From contig NZ_NJAG01000001.1 of the NCBI RefSeq assembly GCF_002872335.1, positions 124,001 to 188,000 of the forward strand: a stretch of DNA of 64,000 nt, read 5' to 3'. Each line of letters starts with the position of its first letter. Positions within the stretch are counted from its first letter, which is position 1. The position numbers and the translations under genes are program-made. This document shows, in pieces, positions 17,704 to 25,901 of the stretch. The notes under the pieces were generated by a model. That model saw nothing but the letters and a program-made list of their open reading frames with translations. It ran no database searches and had not been told where the DNA came from. Origin of the DNA: Siphonobacter sp. BAB-5405 (GTDB lineage: Bacteria; Bacteroidota; Bacteroidia; Cytophagales; Spirosomataceae).

Positions 17704-20049
17704 TTAAAACGAGTAGCCTACCATCAGCATAAACCGTCGTCCGCTACCTCGGGTGTAGTTTTCGTTACTACCGAAGAACTGAGCGATATTGGTGTAGTAA
17801 CTTGTGTTGAGCAGGTTTTCAACCCCCAGATTAAGTCGCACCTGCGTACTTACCTTATACCCAACGTTCAGATTCCAGAGGTTGTAGGATCGAATCCGTC
17901 CTTCGTAAATCGCATACGTCCCGTTAGCCCGGGGCATGAAGCGATCCCGGTCGCCCAATCGCCACCAGTTGAGGTCAACACTCAGGTTTTTAATACCCGT
18001 ATAACGAGCATAAAGGGTGGTTTTATCGGGTGAGATACGGCTGGCGTTCAGGTAGGTCTCATAATCCCCATCCGAATTTTTATCCACTTTCCCTTCCGTA
18101 AAGGCATAATTTCCTCCGACAGAAAACGTCGATACCGGCGACCAGTCAAGCTGTGCTTCATAGCCCCAGACGCGTTCGGGAGCCCGCTCGGTGCTGTACA
18201 CGCCTTCACCCAGGTCCACGAAGTTGGCTCCCAGCTTGGAGGTACTAACATACCCCGCCGCCGACAAGGAAAGTGTACCAACCTGACTACTAAAGCCGAC
18301 TTCGTAATTATTAACAATAATGGGCTGCGTTTGGAGTTTTTCGATGGTATTCTCCTGAGCCGAACGCAGAATCCGACCTAAATCATAAATCGAAAACGCC
18401 TGTGAATAACTGACGAAGGGATTGAATGCTTTGTTTTTAGAGTAACGCAAACCGGCGTTGAAGACCAGGGCTTCGTAATCCAGATTTCCGCCTTTCACGA
18501 AAATGCTGCCCTGTCCGTTAGGTCCGGTCGCGAGTGTATTGAAGTCGGCAATTTTAGTTTTGATGTTTTCCGCCCGAACGCCCGCTTTCAGAGTTAGTCC
18601 TTCCATCAAAGCAGCACTCAGCTGAGCATAAGGGGCCAGGTTTCGCATGTTGATGTTCGGAACCCAGGCCCGACCGTCTACTAACGACTGCGAAGTCTGG
18701 TCGTTGAGCAAGTCAAAGCCGTAGGTAACGTCCCCCCGAATCCGACTGGCAATCACGAAAGGGCTGCTCAGATTGACCCGAAGTCCTTTTTTCTGGGAAG
18801 GAATCTGCGATTGGCCGGAACCGTAAAACGAAGCCGAGTTGGAATACACGGTCAGGAAATCCTGAAAGTATACACTAGCGTTGATACTGGTTCCGCCGAT
18901 GATATTCCGACCGATGTACTGAAGGTTGGCGTTGTGGTTATGCCGGGTTCCTTCATCCACGCCTACACGTTTGCCAATTACGCCGATCGCAGGACTGACG
19001 CCATACTTACCCGGCTTTAGTACGTAATTGGAATGTTGATTGGAACCGTAGAAGTTATACATCCCTTCAATCCGATGCTTGCTGGAAATGTCGTAACCTA
19101 TTTTCACGAATGCGTTGTAGATACGCGTTTCGCCCAGACCATACTCGGGCGAGATGACCTGACCTTCGCCATCCCGAAACACGCCCGTTTTCTCGTGCAT
19201 ACCACTCACTACGTAGTCTACTTTTCCGGTACGTCCGAAAAATTGCTGGGAAAAGCGGTAACCGAAGGTACTGTCACCCTGCGTATTACCCGTCATGGCC
19301 AGTTGCGTAGAGCCACCCGAATGGTCTTCCGGACGCACTTTCTTCGTGATATAATTAATCAGGCCGCCGTCGGCTCCATTACCATAAATGGAGGTCGCTC
19401 CTTTGATGACTTCAATGCGTTCAATCACGGAAGGGTCGATGGTACGAATATCGCGACCACCCGCCCGCAGGGGCGTTGATTGCGGAATGCCGTCGATCAG
19501 CACCAGTACGTTACGGCCCCGCAAGGTTTGGCCGCTATTACCAGTCTGGTTGGTGGAAGGAGCCAGTCCGGGTACCGTGTTCGAGAGAATGTTGGCAACG
19601 TTGGGACTAATGCCCGCCTGCGTTTCCAGTTCCTTCCCGGCAATCACCGTAACGGAAGAAGGCGTTTCTGCCAGCGTCTCCACCCGACGCCCCGCCGAAA
19701 CGATCACTTCGGAAAGCTGTTTGTTGCTCTCTGTGGTTTGCAGCGTCACTTCATTTTTCTCACCCGCTATCAGCGTAATGGCTTGGCGTACGGTTTCATA
19801 GCCTACCCCACTGGCAATAATCGTATAGGATCCGGCGGTGGCTTTCATTGAAAAATTTCCGGCTTCGTCGGCGGTCGTGATGGCTCGAATGCGGCCCTCT
19901 TGTTCCAGCGAAATATTAATGAATGCAGCGAGTCCTTTTTCGGTGCGGACCGTTCCCTGAAGGGTAGTACGATCGGATTGAGCCTGAGCCGTAGTGAAGA
20001 AAAAGAAGGTTAAAAGAAGCAGATAGGGAAGTTTTAAATAGGGGTGCAT
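17704..20049 (-). CDS. TonB-dependent receptor, probable siderophore/iron uptake
   Basis: Outer membrane 22-stranded receptor, 781 aa. Signal peptide (LLLLTFFFFTTAQAQ), then a carboxypeptidase-regulatory-like beta domain (about residues 30-105; GTVRTEKGLAAFINISL), then the plug (SEVIVSAGRRVETLAETPSS, VLIDGIPQSTPLR, RIEVIKGATSIYGNGADGGL) and the barrel ending FMLMVGYSF, the usual C-terminal aromatic residue. The plug pattern is like FecA/siderophore receptors rather than SusC. A candidate -7 box TAAATTTG lies at 20073-20080 on the minus strand. No SusD-like or sigma/anti-sigma gene is adjacent, so the ligand is uncertain. Confidence 0.9.
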   Translation of the reverse strand: MHPYLKLPYLLLLTFFFFTTAQAQSDRTTLQGTVRTEKGLAAFINISLEQEGRIRAITTADEAGNFSMKATAGSYTIIASGVGYETVRQAITLIAGEKNEVTLQTTESNKQLSEVIVSAGRRVETLAETPSSVTVIAGKELETQAGISPNVANILSNTVPGLAPSTNQTGNSGQTLRGRNVLVLIDGIPQSTPLRAGGRDIRTIDPSVIERIEVIKGATSIYGNGADGGLINYITKKVRPEDHSGGSTQLAMTGNTQGDSTFGYRFSQQFFGRTGKVDYVVSGMHEKTGVFRDGEGQVISPEYGLGETRIYNAFVKIGYDISSKHRIEGMYNFYGSNQHSNYVLKPGKYGVSPAIGVIGKRVGVDEGTRHNHNANLQYIGRNIIGGTSINASVYFQDFLTVYSNSASFYGSGQSQIPSQKKGLRVNLSSPFVIASRIRGDVTYGFDLLNDQTSQSLVDGRAWVPNINMRNLAPYAQLSAALMEGLTLKAGVRAENIKTKIADFNTLATGPNGQGSIFVKGGNLDYEALVFNAGLRYSKNKAFNPFVSYSQAFSIYDLGRILRSAQENTIEKLQTQPIIVNNYEVGFSSQVGTLSLSAAGYVSTSKLGANFVDLGEGVYSTERAPERVWGYEAQLDWSPVSTFSVGGNYAFTEGKVDKNSDGDYETYLNASRISPDKTTLYARYTGIKNLSVDLNWWRLGDRDRFMPRANGTYAIYEGRIRSYNLWNLNVGYKVSTQVRLNLGVENLLNTSYYTNIAQFFGSNENYTRGSGRRFMLMVGYSF

Positions 20050-20072
20050 GGAATTGACTAATTATGAACGCC

Positions 20073-20080
20073 CAAATTTA
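20073..20080 (-). promoter_or_regulatory. Candidate -7 promoter box for the TonB receptor gene
   Basis: TAAATTTG on the minus strand, 24 bases upstream of the receptor ATG, fits the Bacteroidota TAnnTTTG box. No convincing -33 element is seen. The surrounding AT-rich DNA includes a GATAATAAT string that weakly recalls a Fur half-site; I do not claim it as one. Confidence 0.45.
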
Positions 20081-20196
20081 TTTATATTTAGATTGATTAC
20101 AGATAATAATTTTTCAAATTCCTATCCCCTCTTCGGCTTAGCGTGTTTTTACTTATATACGTTTAATACACTGGTCTTTAGGACAAGCAATGTTTT

Positions 20197-20700
20197 TTAC
20201 TCCCACAATGAAGTTTGTGCAAGGGCTCCTTCCAGCCGCAGCAACCGATTTTTATGCACTAATCCACCCGCAAATCCTACGAGTTTACCCGACGCCCCCA
20301 CGACCCGGTGACAGGGGGCCACAATCGAAATCGGATTACGATTCGCCGCACCACCCACGGCTCGTACCGCCTGCGGATTTCCCAGTTGTTGGGCAATCTC
20401 GCCGTAGGTGCGGGTTTGACCATAAGGAATGGTGAGCAAAGCTTGCCAGACTTGTTTCTGAAACTCGGTTCCGATAAAGTCCAGGGGCAAGGTGAACGTC
20501 TTTCGTTTTCCTGCAAAATATTCCTTTAACTGTTGTTCCGTTTCCAGCAATATCGGGTGTTGCTCGTTCGGCGTACCCAAACCAACGGAGACACGTTCGG
20601 GACGATCATTTTCCCACAGGATCGCAGCTAGCCCCTGATTACTGGCCACCAGTGTTAGCGAACCGACAGGCGAGGGTATCGTTTTGTAAGAAGTAGTCAT
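20197..20700 (-). CDS. ogt: Methylated-DNA--[protein]-cysteine S-methyltransferase
   Basis: Removes O6-alkyl groups from guanine by irreversible transfer to its own cysteine. Active site IVAPCHRVVGASGKLVGFAGG, with the helix-turn-helix region FQKQVWQALLTIPYGQTRTYGEIA before it. 167 aa, the short bacterial Ogt type without an Ada domain. 25 bases downstream of miaA on the same strand and near the glycosylase gene, so two alkylation-repair genes sit together. Confidence 0.93.
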   Translation of the reverse strand: MTTSYKTIPSPVGSLTLVASNQGLAAILWENDRPERVSVGLGTPNEQHPILLETEQQLKEYFAGKRKTFTLPLDFIGTEFQKQVWQALLTIPYGQTRTYGEIAQQLGNPQAVRAVGGAANRNPISIVAPCHRVVGASGKLVGFAGGLVHKNRLLRLEGALAQTSLWE

Positions 20701-20725
20701 CGTGTGTTAGACAAGCCCTGAAAAG

Positions 20726-21634
20726 TCAGGAACCAAGGTTTTCCAGTACGTAGGCCCTGACGCCATCGTAATCTTCCGCATCAAACCATTGAAAATGATC
20801 CTGATGGCGGAACCAGGTGAGTTGACGTTTGGCATACCGGCGACTATTCTGTTGGATTTTCTCAACCATGGTTTCGTACGCATACGTACCGTCGAAATAG
20901 TCGAATACTTCCTGATAGCCCACCGTTTTCAAGGCATAATGGTTTCGGTACCCGGCCACGCTTCGGACTTCTTCGACGAGTCCCTGCTGGATCATCGATT
21001 CCACCCGATTATTGATCCGGTCATACAGAATGGCCCGGTCGCGGGTCAGGCATATTTTCAGTATTCGGAAGGGACGCTCGACTTTGTGTCCGGTCCGGAA
21101 GCTGGAGTATGGTTTACCCGTCGCTAAACAAACTTCCAGAGCCCGTACGATGCGTTGGGTATTGTTGCGATCCACGTAGTCGAAATACGCCGGATCGAGC
21201 TGGCGGAGTTCATCGACCAAGGGGGTAATTCCCTCCTGCTCGAACCGTTCCATCAATTTTTTCCGAATGTCCAGATTCACTTCGGGCATTTCGTCCATGC
21301 CGTCGGTAATTACCTTGAGAAACAGGCCGGAACCACCCGTCAGGATGGCTACGTTGGTACGGGTAAAGATTTCCTGAATGGTTTGCAGGGCTTCGCGTTC
21401 AAAGTCACCTACGCTGAAATACTCGGCAATGGAGTGCGAATCGACGAAATGGTGCCGTATGCCCTGCCGCTCGGGCAGGCTGGGTTTAGCCGTACCGATG
21501 CTAAGTTCGCGGTAAAACTGCCGGGAATCCGCCGAAACGATTTCCGTGCCGAGTTCCTGGGCCAATCGTACGCACAATTCTGTTTTTCCAACGGCCGTCG
21601 GACCGGCGATTATTACTAAAGTAGGAAGACGCAT
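20726..21634 (-). CDS. miaA: tRNA dimethylallyltransferase
   Basis: Adds the dimethylallyl group to A37 of tRNAs that read UNN codons. P-loop IIAGPTAVGKTEL at residues 8-20, then EIVSADSRQFYRELSIGTAKP and the conserved GGSGLFLKVITDG. 302 aa is normal. It lies in a same-strand row with the AlkA-type glycosylase (49-base gap) and ogt. Confidence 0.95.
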   Translation of the reverse strand: MRLPTLVIIAGPTAVGKTELCVRLAQELGTEIVSADSRQFYRELSIGTAKPSLPERQGIRHHFVDSHSIAEYFSVGDFEREALQTIQEIFTRTNVAILTGGSGLFLKVITDGMDEMPEVNLDIRKKLMERFEQEGITPLVDELRQLDPAYFDYVDRNNTQRIVRALEVCLATGKPYSSFRTGHKVERPFRILKICLTRDRAILYDRINNRVESMIQQGLVEEVRSVAGYRNHYALKTVGYQEVFDYFDGTYAYETMVEKIQQNSRRYAKRQLTWFRHQDHFQWFDAEDYDGVRAYVLENLGS

Positions 21635-21683
21635 AGCGAAACAAACGCGGCCCGAAACTGAGTCCAGACCGCGTTTTCAGGTA

Positions 21684-22295
21684 TTAGTTACTGTTTTTCT
21701 GTTGATTTTTCCACCGCCACATGGCCCGGCTGGCCGTGGTTCGGTAGGGTCGCCAGTTTTCGGCGATTTCGATCATCCGCTTGCGAAGGTTCCGGTCTTT
21801 TTCCAGCCCATACACCAGCATCATGCCCTGCTGTACGCCCAGATCATCGACGGGAAATACGTCCGGACGCTGTAACGTAAAGATCAGAATCATTTCCACC
21901 GTCCAGCGGCCCACGCCTTTGATCTGGCTGAGGTAATCAACGAGGGCATCATCGTCATACTCGTCCCAGTTCTTGTTTTCCAGCTTTTCCTTCAACCAGA
22001 ATTCCGCTACATTCTGCATGTAATGGGCTTTCGACTTGGACAAGCCCACCGAACGCAGCGTCTCAATATCCAAAGCTAAAAGTTGCTGTGGATGCGGGTA
22101 CTCGCCGGGAAACAGGGTTAGAAATCGCTGAAAAATAACGGCAGCGGCCTTCGTCGACAACTGTTGGGAGACGATAGAATCGAGTAAGTCGTAGTATAAA
22201 TCGCCCGTTGGCTCCGGGGCGGGTAAGGTTACCGCCGCCAGAACTTGAGCCAGTTTGGCGTCGCGATGAACCAGATGAACAAGTGCTTCCTGCAT
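21684..22295 (-). CDS. DNA-3-methyladenine glycosylase, AlkA type (HhH-GPD)
   Basis: Base-excision repair glycosylase of about 203 aa. The helix-hairpin-helix is LSQIKGVGRWTVEMIL and the catalytic aspartate lies in DVFPVDDLGVQ. DSIVSQQLSTKAAAVIFQRF supplies the conserved N-terminal helix. It lacks the extra N-terminal domain of E. coli AlkA, as do many homologues. The start is 4 bases after the symporter stop, so it is probably translated from the same message. Confidence 0.88.
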   Translation of the reverse strand: MQEALVHLVHRDAKLAQVLAAVTLPAPEPTGDLYYDLLDSIVSQQLSTKAAAVIFQRFLTLFPGEYPHPQQLLALDIETLRSVGLSKSKAHYMQNVAEFWLKEKLENKNWDEYDDDALVDYLSQIKGVGRWTVEMILIFTLQRPDVFPVDDLGVQQGMMLVYGLEKDRNLRKRMIEIAENWRPYRTTASRAMWRWKNQQKNSN

Positions 22296-22299
22296 ACAT

Positions 22300-23988
22300 T
22301 TAATCCTGAGTTGGTGAATTAGTGGTGCGGTCCAGCCCTTTCAGCACCAGACCCAGCCCCACCACAGCCACGCAGCCAATGACGTTGAGCCAGAGAAAAG
22401 CCGTCAGATTCAGTACCCAGCACACGACTACCAGAATCTCGGCTCCCACTGCCGCCCAGAACGTAGCCTGGGCTCCAATCGACTTAAAGTAAAAGGCAAC
22501 AACAAATACGCCCAGAACCGTTCCGTAGAACAGCGATCCCAGAATATTAACGGCTTCGATCAGGCTCCCCACGCGGCTGGCGTACATAGCAACCGCAATA
22601 CTAAGCATGCCCCAAACCGCCGTACTGATTTTTGATACCCGGATGTAATGGGCTTCCGTACCGTTTTTGACCCACATGCGTCGGTAAATATCCACCACGA
22701 AGCTCGACGTAAGCGAACTGATGGCCGAAGCGATAGACCCCATCGAAGCGATAAAAATAATGGCAATTAGCAGGCCCACTACGCCCGGCGGCAGGTATTT
22801 CACCACAAAAGATAAAAATACGTAGTTGGTATCGTTGGCGTCGCCACCCTCGGCCTGTACCAGTTTTTTGGTTTGATTGCGAAGCTCCGTGGTTTGGTGG
22901 TCGAGCGTTTGGACGCGTTGTTGCAGGGAAGCAATCCCGCCTTCGTCTCCGCGTTCGAGGGCCGATTGCAATTGCGTCACGACCTGCTTTTTTTCCTCAA
23001 ATCGCTGCGTATGCTCCCGCTGAAGCGTCTGGTATTGGGCGGTATGTTCGACTTTCTTTAAAGCCGTTTCGTTGAACAGCAAGGGGGGCTGATGAAACTG
23101 GTAGAAGACAAACACCAACGCTCCCACCAGCAGAATCAGAAACTGCATGGGAATTTTGACGATACCGTTCATGAGCAGGCCCAGCCGACTTTGTCCGATG
23201 GTTTCGCCCCCGAGGTACCGCCCGACCTGCGACTGGTCGGTACCGAAATAACTTAGCTGCAGGAAAAATCCGCCAATCAGTCCCGACCAGATGTTGTAGC
23301 GATCATTCCAGTCGAATTGCCAGTTGATGGTTTGTAGCTTCCCCATCTTTCCGGCCACTTCCAGCGTATCGACCAAACCCATGTTTTCGGGCAGGAGCCG
23401 TACGACCAGATACCCCGCCAGAAACATACCCCCGAGGACAATGAACATCTGCTGCACGTGCGTATAACTCACCGCCCGGCTACCGCCCAGCACGGTGTAG
23501 ATCAGCAGAATGCCGCCCATGGCCAGATTCGTCCAGACAATATCCCAGCCAAAAATGGTCGATAGGATAATACTCGGAGCGTAGATACTGATGCCCGTGG
23601 AAAGCCAGCGGGGCAACAGAAACAGCAGGGCCGTGAGGGTACGGGTTTTCAGATCGAACCGCGTTTCGAGAAATTCATACGCGGTATAGACGTTTAGTCG
23701 ATGGAAAATCGGAATAAAGGTAATGGAAATGACGACCATGGCCAGGGGCAGTCCGAAGTAGAACTGCACGAACCGCATGCCGTCGGTATAAGCCTGTCCC
23801 GGTCCCGACAGAAAGGTAACCGCCGAGGCCTGGGTAGCCATCACGCTCAGGCAGACGTGCCACCAGGTCAGCGTATGGCCGCCCGTCAGGTAGGTTTCCA
23901 GGTTTTGTTGCTGTCGACTGCGGTAGATGCCGTAACCTACAATGAAGGTTAGGGTAACGCCCAGTACGATCCAATCGAGTAAAGACAT
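22300..23988 (-). CDS. Sodium:solute symporter family transporter
   Basis: Polytopic inner-membrane cotransporter of the SSS family, 562 aa. Conserved helices include VCLSVMATQASAVTFLSGPG, SYTHVQQMFIVLGGMFLAGY and STDQ-like YFGTDQSQVGRYLGG. A soluble coiled-coil insert of about 75 residues (roughly 330-405; LQREHTQRFEEKKQVVTQLQ onward) separates two helices and is not part of the standard core. The substrate cannot be deduced. It heads a same-strand row with the glycosylase, miaA and ogt. The repeat element described below starts about 110 bases upstream. Confidence 0.88.
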   Translation of the reverse strand: MSLLDWIVLGVTLTFIVGYGIYRSRQQQNLETYLTGGHTLTWWHVCLSVMATQASAVTFLSGPGQAYTDGMRFVQFYFGLPLAMVVISITFIPIFHRLNVYTAYEFLETRFDLKTRTLTALLFLLPRWLSTGISIYAPSIILSTIFGWDIVWTNLAMGGILLIYTVLGGSRAVSYTHVQQMFIVLGGMFLAGYLVVRLLPENMGLVDTLEVAGKMGKLQTINWQFDWNDRYNIWSGLIGGFFLQLSYFGTDQSQVGRYLGGETIGQSRLGLLMNGIVKIPMQFLILLVGALVFVFYQFHQPPLLFNETALKKVEHTAQYQTLQREHTQRFEEKKQVVTQLQSALERGDEGGIASLQQRVQTLDHQTTELRNQTKKLVQAEGGDANDTNYVFLSFVVKYLPPGVVGLLIAIIFIASMGSIASAISSLTSSFVVDIYRRMWVKNGTEAHYIRVSKISTAVWGMLSIAVAMYASRVGSLIEAVNILGSLFYGTVLGVFVVAFYFKSIGAQATFWAAVGAEILVVVCWVLNLTAFLWLNVIGCVAVVGLGLVLKGLDRTTNSPTQD

Positions 23989-24133
23989 ATACTCAAGGGT
24001 AAAGAGGTGTTTTTGGGTTTATTCGTTGGTTTTTGTTGGATCAATTTCTACGGGAATCGATGCTATGCTTTCGTCCCTACTGGGGTTTGGTGCATATAGA
24101 CCGGGTTTGGTCCTGCTTACTGGCCGACTAGTA

Positions 24134-24218
24134 GCCCGTGAGCCTCTCCATGCCTGACAACAGCCCGCTTCAGGCCACCGCGTTGCGGCTGTCGTAGGGC
24201 ATTCCGTTGCTCACGGGC
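24134..24218 (+). other. Hairpin H1 of element copy A
   Basis: Outer stem GCCCGTGAGC (24134-24143) and GCTCACGGGC (24209-24218), ten pairs. Inner stem ACAGCC / GGCTGT, extended to 8 pairs in copy B. The loop carries GGCCACCGCGTTGC at 24173-24186. Copy B has the outer stem GCACATGAGC / GCTCATGTGC, two paired substitutions relative to this one. Confidence 0.85.
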
Positions 24219-24320
24219 GGGAGAGATTTTCATCTTCTGACAATAGTTACCGGTCATTAGTTGATAGTTGTTTTGCACATACAAATACCTTCATGGACGA
24301 CATAAACCCGAACCCGTCCT

Positions 24321-24392
24321 ATCGCGAAAAGCCGCCTTTTTCATCCGCAATGCGGTGGCCTAGTGCAGGATGAAAAGAGCGGTGTTCGCGAT
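24321..24392 (+). other. Hairpin H2 of element copy A
   Basis: Outer stem ATCGCGAA (24321-24328) with TTCGCGAT (24385-24392), inner stem TTTTCATCC (24338-24346) with GGATGAAAA (24368-24376), loop starting GCAATGCGGTGGCC (24347-24360). That loop is the reverse complement of the H1 loop except for one base that would form a G-U pair in RNA. Confidence 0.85.
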
Positions 24393-24394
24393 AC

Positions 24395-24515
24395 GGACTA
24401 AAAAACCAGCCGTGCTTGCGGGACGAAATACTGATCCTGTAATACTCGTTTATTGTTAACAATTCCCTGTATGGAAATACGGACTAAAAGATCAGCCATC
24501 TCAGCGGGACGAAAA
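24395..24515 (+). repeat. Two tandem tail repeats of element copy A
   Basis: First unit GGACTAAAAAACCAGCC... at 24395-24434, second GGACTAAAAGATCAGCC... at 24481-24515; both end GCGGGACGAAA. A 29-base stretch of the first unit (24406-24434) is identical to 34236-34264 on the other strand. The centre of each unit differs, and each centre matches its counterpart in copy B, so the duplication predates the separation of the two copies. Confidence 0.88.
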
Positions 24516-24540
24516 TAGCTACCCATCCACTTAAAACCCG

Positions 24541-24672
24541 TTAGGAAAACGCCTCTGTAAACCACCAGAACAGCCCAATCATCAAGATAAGATTAGCGAT
24601 GACTAAGGCATAGAGCTGCTGCCAGGACCGGATAAAGGGTGGCAGGCTTTCACGATCTTCATTCTTCATCAT
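24541..24672 (-). CDS. Small membrane protein (43 aa) upstream of the symporter
   Basis: Starts MMKNEDRESLPPFIRSWQQL, followed by one strongly hydrophobic helix (residues 20-38, YALVIANLILMIGLFWWF) and a TEAFS tail. The pattern is that of a real small transmembrane protein: charged N-terminus, Trp-Gln-Gln-Leu-Tyr boundary, single helix. It is read in the same direction as the symporter gene about 550 bases downstream. Some SSS-family transporters have small membrane partners; whether this is one is inference. Repeat element copy A lies between the two genes. Confidence 0.7.
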   Translation of the reverse strand: MMKNEDRESLPPFIRSWQQLYALVIANLILMIGLFWWFTEAFS

Positions 24673-24837
24673 GTCCGTATGCAATCAATCCATAAAGGAT
24701 GCAAACTGCCCAATTTTGAGCACTTGACCAACTTTTAGCCGTAATCCCTTCTGGAAAGGGAACGAAGAAGCCGGGCAGTTTTTGTACCTCCCGCCGATAA
24801 CTTTTACGCCCGACTGTCGACTCTCTACTCTTTCATC

Positions 24838-24845
24838 TATTTTTG
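24838..24845 (+). promoter_or_regulatory. Candidate -7 promoter box for aroB
   Basis: TATTTTTG, matching TAnnTTTG, ends five bases before the aroB ATG at 24851. If it is used, the transcript would start at or next to the start codon. No TTTG-type -33 element is obvious at the usual spacing. Confidence 0.5.
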
Positions 24846-24850
24846 CGGCT

Positions 24851-25876
24851 ATGGTACAGATCGCCCCTATTACCGAAAGCCTGCCCGCTTTCCTTGCCTC
24901 GCACTCCTTTTCTCAGGTAGCCGTTCTGGTGGACGAGCAAACCTTTCAGCACTGCTATCCCCGCATTCAGGCTTTACTGCCCCCGCATACGCTGATTCAG
25001 ATTCGTTCGGGTGAAAACGAAAAACACCTGGAAACGGCCACGCAAATCTGGGAAGGGCTTACGAAAGCGGCTTTCGATCGCCACAGCCTGCTGATCAATC
25101 TTGGCGGCGGCGTTATTGGCGATATGGGTGGCTTCTGTGCGGCGACCTACAAACGGGGGATTGCCTTTATTCAAATCCCCTCGACCTTACTTTCGCAGGT
25201 CGATGCCAGCGTAGGCGGCAAACTGGGTATTGATTTCCAGGGACTAAAAAATCATATTGGCGTCTTCCAGATTCCCGAAGCTGTTTTGATTGATGCCGAT
25301 TTTCTGGCTACGCTCCCGCCCCGCGAGCTTCGGTCGGGTTTTGCCGAGATTATCAAACATTGTCTCATCGCCGATGCGGCTAAATGGGAGGAACTCCGTC
25401 AACAAAGCTGGGAAACGCAGAACTGGACGGACCTGATCGCTCATTCCGTCGCCATTAAAGAACGGGTGACGCAGGCTGACCCCACGGAAAAAGGAATACG
25501 GAAGATTCTTAATTTTGGACATACCCTCGGCCACGCCATCGAAACGTATTTTCTGGAAGATCCCGAAAAGCGGCTCCTGCACGGAGAAGCCATTGCGGCG
25601 GGCATGCTGACAGAGGCGTTTCTGAGTCGGCAACGGGGCTGGCTGACGGAAGAACAATTCGCCACGATTCAATCGTACCTGCTTCAAACCTACGGCAAAG
25701 CCCAGATTCCTACCGATGCCTTCGAGGCAATCGTCGAATTAACGGCTCAGGACAAGAAAAACCGGGGTAAGGAAGTTCGGTTCTCCCTACTCGAGGGCAT
25801 TGGTAGCTGTCGCTTCGACATTCCCGTATCCAACTCCGAAATGCAGGAAGCTCTGACGTACTACGCGGGCCTGTAA
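24851..25876 (+). CDS. aroB: 3-dehydroquinate synthase
   Basis: Second step of the shikimate pathway, converting DAHP to 3-dehydroquinate with NAD and a divalent metal. Motifs: SGENEKHLETATQIWEGL, NLGGGVIGDMGGFCAATYKR (NAD site), IPSTLLSQVDASVGGKLGID, and NFGHTLGHAIETYF with metal-binding histidines, plus LHGEAIAAGM. 341 aa is usual. ATG at 24851 (MVQIAPITESLPAFL) is chosen because the longer open frame from 24782 has a non-family N-terminus and includes the promoter-like box. Confidence 0.95.
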   Translation: MVQIAPITESLPAFLASHSFSQVAVLVDEQTFQHCYPRIQALLPPHTLIQIRSGENEKHLETATQIWEGLTKAAFDRHSLLINLGGGVIGDMGGFCAATYKRGIAFIQIPSTLLSQVDASVGGKLGIDFQGLKNHIGVFQIPEAVLIDADFLATLPPRELRSGFAEIIKHCLIADAAKWEELRQQSWETQNWTDLIAHSVAIKERVTQADPTEKGIRKILNFGHTLGHAIETYFLEDPEKRLLHGEAIAAGMLTEAFLSRQRGWLTEEQFATIQSYLLQTYGKAQIPTDAFEAIVELTAQDKKNRGKEVRFSLLEGIGSCRFDIPVSNSEMQEALTYYAGL

Positions 25877-25901
25877 GGGCGTCGTTTCAAATCGGTTCCC
25901 T

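Larger units (their letters stand above)
24098..24520 (+). repeat. Composite structured intergenic element, copy A
   Basis: Non-coding element seen also at 34134-34801 on the other strand. Order: a small hairpin TACTGG-CCGA-CTAGTA (about 24118-24133), long hairpin H1 (24134-24218), a linker sharing GGGAGAG, CATCTTCTGACA, GTTGATAGTTGTTT and CCTTCATGG with copy B, long hairpin H2 (24321-24392) and two tail repeats (24395-24434, 24481-24515). Reading frames are not kept between the copies: an ATG in the linker opens 26 codons here and a different, longer frame in copy B. It fills the gap between a 43-aa membrane protein gene and the symporter gene, both on the minus strand. Confidence 0.85.

Noticed and set aside
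17596-20010. Several long plus-strand open frames inside the TonB receptor region
   Set aside because: They are antisense to a clear receptor gene and encode no recognisable protein.
20060-20110. Fur box upstream of the TonB receptor
   Set aside because: Only a weak GATAATAAT string is present and no symmetrical 19-bp site could be built.
24395-24515. CRISPR-like repeats
   Set aside because: Only two units per locus, unequal spacing, no spacer-like inserts and no cas genes.
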